Shown one piece after another: positions 13,797 to 17,572 of a DNA stretch of 17,572 bases. The translations under genes and the position numbers were made by a program. Origin of the DNA: Gemmatimonadota bacterium (GTDB lineage: Bacteria > Gemmatimonadota > Gemmatimonadetes > Gemmatimonadales > GWC2-71-9); the NCBI GenBank assembly GCA_003221985.1, contig QHUQ01000159.1, positions 1 to 17,572 of the forward strand. Reading direction: 5' to 3'. The notes under the pieces are model-generated. The model saw only the letters and a list, made by a program, of their open reading frames with translations. It was not told the origin of the DNA and made no database searches. Position 1 is the first letter of the stretch. The number at the start of each line of letters is the position of its first letter.

Positions 13797-14412
13797 CCGA
13801 AGGCGCCTGCCACGTGATGTCGCCGATTTCTGACGCAGCCCGAGTCTTCAGGCCATCGCTGTCGATGCTTACTCCCACCGACACGATCGGTTTCGGGGCG
13901 TTGTTCCAGAGCCGGCGGTAATCGCCGAAGGGGTCCCGGCGCTCCACGTGCCAGGACCCGTCCGCATCTTCCGCGCGCTGCAGCACCACCACCATCCGGT
14001 TGCGCCCGGCCCAACTGGCGAAGCTCTCGTTGCGGCTTTCGCGATTGCCCCACGCGTACACGAGGGTGCGGCCATCCTGAAATGTGATGACCACGCGAAT
14101 CGGACTGTCGTCGCCGGCGCGGCGTTTCAGGTCGGCGCCGCGCAGCGGCGTGCCGGCGCGCCAGCGCCACGTCAACCCTCCCGGCCGCAGCGATGACGGC
14201 GGCCGAATCGCGTTGCGCAGGCGGTAAGTGGCGGTCCCGCCCTGCCCGATCGCGATCATACGCAAGGTGTGGACGCGCGTCACTTCAAACGCCGGCGGCG
14301 CGACGCCCTGGATCCGGTTGAGGCGCCACCCCGACGGCAAGCCCGGTCCAACCTGCGAGATCACGAGGTTCGTGAGCGTTTGCGCCAGCAGCAGCCCCCC
14401 CCCCGCGGTCAC
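13792..14412 (-). CDS. DUF3047 domain protein
   Basis: 206 residues from GTG at 14412, in a GTGA overlap with the upstream ATPase stop. The body matches DUF3047: LSGW-like opening (here [20 protein letters not shown]), [50 protein letters not shown], and [20 protein letters not shown]. It ends [20 protein letters not shown], a family hallmark. DUF3047 proteins are usually secreted and of unknown function. Here no classic signal peptide follows the start: [20 protein letters not shown] is only mildly hydrophobic. The three Gly codons come from a G10 homopolymer directly after the start, so slippage could change or remove the N-terminus. It is the last gene after the peptide ABC transporter genes; any link to peptide use is only positional. 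Confidence 0.82.
   Translation of the reverse strand: MTAGGGLLLAQTLTNLVISQVGPGLPSGWRLNRIQGVAPPAFEVTRVHTLRMIAIGQGGTATYRLRNAIRPPSSLRPGGLTWRWRAGTPLRGADLKRRAGDDSPIRVVITFQDGRTLVYAWGNRESRNESFASWAGRNRMVVVLQRAEDADGSWHVERRDPFGDYRRLWNNAPKPIVSVGVSIDSDGLKTRAASEIGDITWQAPSE
14395..14404. repeat. C10 homopolymer (G10 on coding strand) at the DUF3047 start
   Basis: Ten consecutive C on the plus strand begin 8 bases after the GTG start codon of the minus-strand DUF3047 gene. They encode three glycines plus the last base of the preceding Ala codon. Confidence 0.9.
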
Positions 14413-15380
14413 ATCGGCTCCTCGGCGTAATGACACGCCGCGAGGTGCCCGGGGGGGGGCGTGATTTCCCGCAGCGCGGGCGGCTCGCTGCGGCAGCGCT
14501 CGCTCTTGCGCGGATGCGGGCAGCGCGGATGGAACGGGCACCCCGGCGGCGGATGCGCGGGCGACGGGATGTCGCCGGTGAGCACGATGCGGCGCCTGGT
14601 CGCGCGGGGATTCGGTTCGGGGACCGCCGAGAGCAAGGCGCGCGTGTAGGGGTGCCGCGGCTGCGCGTAAATCTCCGCGGCGGGCGCGCGCTCCACGATC
14701 TTGCCGAGGTACATCACGGCGACGTCGTCGGCGATGTGCCGGACCACGGCGAGATCGTGGGCGATGAACAGATAGGTGAGCCGCCGCCGTGCCTGCAGGT
14801 CGGCGAGCAGATTCAGGACCTGCGCCTGCACCGACACATCGAGTGCGCTGACCGGCTCGTCGCATACCACGAACTGCGGCTCGACCGACAGCGCGCGCGC
14901 AATGCCCACGCGCTGCCGTTGTCCCCCCGACAGCTCGTGCGGGTAGCGCTTCGCGAACGCGGCGTCGAGGCCGACCTCATCCAGCAGAGCGGCCACCTCA
15001 CCGCGCAGCCCGTGAATTTGCAGCGGCTCGCGCAGCGTTTCCTCGACGGTCATGCGCGGGTTGAGGGAGCTATACGGATCCTGGAAAACGATCTGCATGC
15101 GGCGCCGCAACGCGCGCAGCCGCGCGGGGTCGAGCGCGAACACGTCGTTGTCCTCGAACAGCACCTTTCCCGCCGTCGGCTCCTGGAGGCGGAGCATCGT
15201 GCGTCCGACGGTCGTCTTCCCCGATCCGGACTCTCCCACCAACCCGAGCGTGCGCCCCGACGCGATGCTGAAGGACACGCCGTCGACGGCACGCACCGGC
15301 GGCTGCGCTCGGCCGAGGCCGAACCAGCTGCGCGTGCCGGCGTAGTGCTTCACCAGCTGACGTACGTCGACGAGCGTCAT
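14409..15380 (-). CDS. dppF: Peptide ABC transporter ATP-binding protein (OppF/DppF type)
   Basis: 323 residues from ATG at 15380, in an ATGA overlap with the DppD-type gene. Walker A is GESGSGKT (49-56), Q-loop [12 protein letters not shown] (97-108), ABC signature LSGGQRQR (150-157), Walker B VVCDEP (171-176), and a switch-region His in [10 protein letters not shown]. The C-terminus carries the oligopeptide-transporter signature [16 protein letters not shown] and a cysteine cluster (GCPFHPRCP, then ERC and a late C) like that reported to hold an iron-sulfur cluster in some Dpp/Opp ATPases. It pairs with DppD to hydrolyse ATP and drive the permease. The end of the gene holds a C9 tract on the coding strand (14451-14459) coding Pro3; slippage there would alter the last residues. 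The symbol is by family; dipeptide versus oligopeptide preference is not determined. Confidence 0.92.
   Translation of the reverse strand: MTLVDVRQLVKHYAGTRSWFGLGRAQPPVRAVDGVSFSIASGRTLGLVGESGSGKTTVGRTMLRLQEPTAGKVLFEDNDVFALDPARLRALRRRMQIVFQDPYSSLNPRMTVEETLREPLQIHGLRGEVAALLDEVGLDAAFAKRYPHELSGGQRQRVGIARALSVEPQFVVCDEPVSALDVSVQAQVLNLLADLQARRRLTYLFIAHDLAVVRHIADDVAVMYLGKIVERAPAAEIYAQPRHPYTRALLSAVPEPNPRATRRRIVLTGDIPSPAHPPPGCPFHPRCPHPRKSERCRSEPPALREITPPPGHLAACHYAEEPM
14451..14459. repeat. G9 homopolymer near the DppF-type C-terminus
   Basis: Nine consecutive G (C on the coding strand) encode three prolines in EITPPPGHL, about 40 bases from the stop and within 50 bases of the C10 tract at the next gene's start. 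Confidence 0.88.
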
Positions 15381-16396
15381 CGCCTGGCCTGCCGGCGTTC
15401 CGGCTCGGTGACGAGCCAGCAGCGCGCGGTGTGTCCGGGAGCGCCGCTCTCGAGCAACGGCGGCTCGGTGAGGCATTTGTCCCAGGCATGAGGACAGCGC
15501 GGGCGGAACCGGCAGCCTGTCGGCCAGGCGGTCGCGGCCGGCACCTGACCGGGGATCGCGTGCAGCCGCGCGCGAGCGGGCACTGCGTCGATGCGCGGCA
15601 CGGCCGCGAGCAGCCCCTCGGTATACGGATGAAGGGGATGCTCGAACAGCTCGTCCGTCTTCGCCGTTTCGACGACGCGGCCCGCGTACATGACGACGAC
15701 GCGGTCGGCGTGGCCCGCGACCACGCCGAGATCGTGCGTGATCAGGAGCACCGCCATGCCCAGCTCTTGCTGGAGCCGGTCGAGGAGCTCGAGGATCTGC
15801 GCCTGGATCGTCACGTCGAGCGCGGTGGTCGGCTCGTCGGCGATCAGCACCTTCGGGTGACAGACGAGCGCCATCGCGATCATGACGCGCTGGCGCATGC
15901 CGCCCGAGAGCTGATGCGGATAGTGATCGACGCGTTCCTCGGGGTCGGGAATACCGACCAGCCGCAGCATCTCGATCGCGCGCGCCCGCGCGGCGGCGCG
16001 CGACAGATGCTGATGGATGATGGCGGCCTCCGCGATCTGGTCCCCGACGGTGAAGACCGGATTCAGCGAGGTCATCGGCTCCTGAAAGATCATCGCGATC
16101 TGGTTGCCGCGGACGGCGCGCAGCTCCGGTGCGGGGAGCGCGAGGAGGTTCCGGCCCTCGAATTCGATCAGGCTGCCGGGGAGGATGTGGCCGGGAGGCT
16201 CGGGGATCAGCCGCAGAATCGACAGCGAGGTGACGGTTTTCCCGCACCCCGATTCGCCGACGATCCCCAGGGTCTCGCCGGGATACAGGTCGAACGAGAC
16301 CTCGTCCACCGCCCGTGCCGTTCCCTTGCCGTGCTCCGTCACGAAGTACGTCTTGAGGTCGCGCACGCGCAGTAACGCCGGAGTCTCCGCGGTCAC
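15377..16396 (-). CDS. dppD: Peptide ABC transporter ATP-binding protein (OppD/DppD type)
   Basis: 339 residues from GTG at 16396, in a GTGA overlap with the permease stop. Walker A is GESGCGKT (47-54), Q-loop [12 protein letters not shown] (102-113), ABC signature LSGGMRQR (163-170), Walker B VLIADEP (183-189), and His-switch [10 protein letters not shown]. The [17 protein letters not shown] segment is the oligopeptide-family C-terminal signature. It is followed by [15 protein letters not shown] and a later Cys, a four-Cys pattern that matches the iron-sulfur motif of Dpp-type ATPases. The LSGGM form (not LSGGQ) is normal for DppD/OppD. It forms the ATPase heterodimer with the next gene. The ribosome-binding region contains a G8 run right before the start. 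Confidence 0.93.
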   Translation of the reverse strand: MTAETPALLRVRDLKTYFVTEHGKGTARAVDEVSFDLYPGETLGIVGESGCGKTVTSLSILRLIPEPPGHILPGSLIEFEGRNLLALPAPELRAVRGNQIAMIFQEPMTSLNPVFTVGDQIAEAAIIHQHLSRAAARARAIEMLRLVGIPDPEERVDHYPHQLSGGMRQRVMIAMALVCHPKVLIADEPTTALDVTIQAQILELLDRLQQELGMAVLLITHDLGVVAGHADRVVVMYAGRVVETAKTDELFEHPLHPYTEGLLAAVPRIDAVPARARLHAIPGQVPAATAWPTGCRFRPRCPHAWDKCLTEPPLLESGAPGHTARCWLVTEPERRQARR

Positions 16397-17325
16397 GTGG
16401 CCCCCCCCTCTTCGCGCGGATCCAGCGCGTCACGCAGCCCGTCCGCCACCGCATTCAGGGACATCACGACCAGAGAGATAGCGAGGCCCGGAAAGAGAGT
16501 CGTCCACGGCGCCGTGTAGAGACTGGACGCGCCGTCCGCGATCATGTTGCCCCAGCTCGGCCGTGGCGGGGCGACGCCGATGCCGAGGAAGGACAACGAG
16601 GCTTCGAGCAGGAGCACGTTGCCGACGCCCAGGGCCGCGGACACGATGATCGGTGCGGCGGCATTCGGCAGAACGTGGCGAAAGATAACCCGGCCATCGC
16701 CGGCGCCCAGCGCCCGTGCGGCGACGACGAAATCCCGCTGTTGCAGCGAGAGGACCTCGGCGCGCACCAGCCGGCTGGTGCCGAACCACGAAGTCAAGCC
16801 GATCGCGAGGGCGAGCGTCACGAAGGGCAGGCCGTCCCACAGGGCCACCGCCATCAACAAGATGAATATGCGGGGGAGCGCGAGGCCCACGTCCACCCCG
16901 CGCATCAGCACGGCATCGACGCGACGCCCATAATATCCCGCCACCGCGCCGACCACGGTGCCGAGCGAGACCGCGACGAGCGCGCCCAGCGCGCCGATCC
17001 CCAGCGAGACGCGCGCCCCATACACGATCCGGCTCCACACGTCGCGGCTGAAGACATCCGTCCCGAGAATGAACGTCCAGGAGGGCGACAGATTCTTGAG
17101 GTGGACGGGGTCCGGTTGCACGATCGGATCGAGCGGAGCGACCAGCGGCGCGGCGATGGCGATGGTGACCAGGAATACCAGGATGCTGAGCCCCCACGAC
17201 GTCGTGCGGTTGCGGAAAAAGCGCCGCCACCGCTCGTGCTTCAGCCCGCGCTGGCGCAGCGCCCGCGCGGTTTCCGCGGCCGCGATGAGCGCGACGAACA
17301 GTGCGAGCCAGCTGCCGAGCGTCAT
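16393..17325 (-). CDS. dppC: Peptide ABC transporter permease (OppC/DppC type) with extra N-terminal hydrophobic segment
   Basis: 310 residues from ATG at 17325, in an ATGA overlap with the DppB-type stop. Family features are the N-terminal 'APLVAPLDP' after the first canonical helix (about 44-63), [20 protein letters not shown] (86-105), and the ATPase-contact EAA loop [20 protein letters not shown] (202-221). [20 protein letters not shown] (243-262) is a further hallmark. Unusually, residues 5-20 ([16 protein letters not shown]) form an additional hydrophobic stretch before the basic [11 protein letters not shown] segment where most family members begin. It may be a real extra helix or a re-entrant anchor; the overlapping start argues that it is translated. 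With the DppB-type protein it forms the membrane channel. The last residues (EEGGAT) are encoded over a G8 run. Confidence 0.92.
   Translation of the reverse strand: MTLGSWLALFVALIAAAETARALRQRGLKHERWRRFFRNRTTSWGLSILVFLVTIAIAAPLVAPLDPIVQPDPVHLKNLSPSWTFILGTDVFSRDVWSRIVYGARVSLGIGALGALVAVSLGTVVGAVAGYYGRRVDAVLMRGVDVGLALPRIFILLMAVALWDGLPFVTLALAIGLTSWFGTSRLVRAEVLSLQQRDFVVAARALGAGDGRVIFRHVLPNAAAPIIVSAALGVGNVLLLEASLSFLGIGVAPPRPSWGNMIADGASSLYTAPWTTLFPGLAISLVVMSLNAVADGLRDALDPREEGGAT
16401..16408. repeat. C8 homopolymer (G8 on coding strand) at the DppC/DppD junction
   Basis: Eight C on the plus strand lie 5 bases before the DppD-type GTG start and inside the last Gly codons of the permease, so the tract overlaps the ribosome-binding region GAGGAGGGG. 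Confidence 0.85.
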
Positions 17326-17572
17326 GCGGTGACGTTCTCGAGTTCGCCGCCGCCGCCGCCGCCGCGTACCCGCAGGCGTGGATCCGCGATCCCCAGCAGG
17401 ATGTCGGCAAGCAGGTTCCCCGCGACGACGACCACGCTCGCGATGAGCGCGGTCGCCGTGACGAGCGCATAGTCACGCGCCAGGATGGCGTCGAACGCCA
17501 GCCGTCCCATTCCCGGCCACGCGAAGATGGTCTCGATCAGGACTGCGCCGGTGAGCAGGAACGAGAAGGCGA
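17322..17572 (-). CDS. dppB: Peptide ABC transporter permease (OppB/DppB type), C-terminal part only
   Basis: The frame enters from the right edge, so the start is outside the window; the last 83 or so residues are seen. It reads AFSFLLTGAVLIETIFAWPG, then MGRLAFDAILARDYALVTAT, and ends in the final membrane helix (ASVVVVAGNLLADILLGIAD), then PRLRV. 'E-x-I-F-x-W-P-G-x-G-x-L' and 'DYPLVQ-like' DYALV are diagnostic of the OppB/DppB permease, and 'L-x-D-x-x-x-x-x-x-D-P-R-x-R' closes the family. Most members end right there; here the tail continues [13 protein letters not shown], encoded by a (GCC)6 tract at 17346-17363. The stop overlaps the DppC-type start (ATGA). A peptide-binding protein gene may lie further upstream, beyond the window. 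Confidence 0.9.
   Translation of the reverse strand, partial: AFSFLLTGAVLIETIFAWPGMGRLAFDAILARDYALVTATALIASVVVVAGNLLADILLGIADPRLRVRGGGGGGELENVTA
17346..17363. repeat. (GCC)6 trinucleotide repeat coding for Gly6
   Basis: Six GCC units on the plus strand (GGC on the coding strand) encode a polyglycine tail after the conserved end (DPRLRV) of the OppB/DppB permease. As a triplet repeat it keeps the frame when its length changes. Confidence 0.88.

Noticed and set aside
14413..14865. Upstream extension of the DUF3047 frame
   Set aside because: It overlaps the DppF-type ATPase in another frame and has no family similarity; GTG at 14412 with the GTGA overlap is a better start.
1..17572. Insertion sequence, prophage or defence system
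   Set aside because: No transposase, integrase, terminal repeats, toxin-antitoxin pair or nuclease family was recognised in any frame.

Overview
This is a very high-GC, densely coded window. It carries TonB-dependent uptake, many lipoproteins, a DUF1028 protein, an FmdB-type zinc ribbon and lipopolysaccharide-type glycosyltransferases. That fits a Gram-negative environmental bacterium. Gemmatimonadota is my best guess from overall protein flavour, but no marker gene is present to prove it. Genes cover almost everything and no gap exceeds about 80 bases. Most neighbouring genes overlap by 4 bases (ATGA, GTGA or CTGA) or by a similar small amount, which fixes many starts.

There are three transcription blocks. 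Block A (10174 down to 1, minus strand) begins with a lipoprotein that overlaps a TonB-dependent receptor. It continues through a second lipoprotein, a C26-type glutamine amidotransferase, a broken SCP2 (sterol-carrier-like) gene, a GAF-PAS hybrid histidine kinase, a GT4 glycosyltransferase, a GT2 glycosyltransferase fused in frame to a secreted DUF3108 domain, a deoxyhypusine-synthase-like protein, and an NTF2-like lipoprotein cut by the window edge. Block B (10245 to 13734, plus strand) diverges from A. It holds a short FmdB zinc ribbon missing from simple long-ORF lists, a PspA-like coiled-coil protein that probably starts at CTG, a DUF1028 protein containing two simple-repeat tracts, a possible RemA/DUF370-like protein, and a POT-family peptide transporter. 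Block C (17572 down to 13792, minus strand) is a Dpp/Opp-type peptide ABC transporter (permease B partial, permease C, ATPases D and F) followed by a DUF3047 protein. Blocks B and C converge on an AT-rich, GATC-rich repeat hairpin.

Peptide uptake appears twice, as a proton-coupled POT carrier and as an ABC transporter, on either side of the convergent junction. Block A looks like an envelope module (outer-membrane receptor, lipoproteins, glycan transfer and a sensor kinase), but no shared substrate can be read from sequence. The observations I would follow first are a perfect 30-base palindrome centred on a start codon (460-489), the SCP2 gene with an internal deletion (5928-6243), the in-frame GT2-DUF3108 fusion (1444-2925), and short repeats or homopolymers at gene junctions that could slip. 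I found no clear new defence or mobile system.
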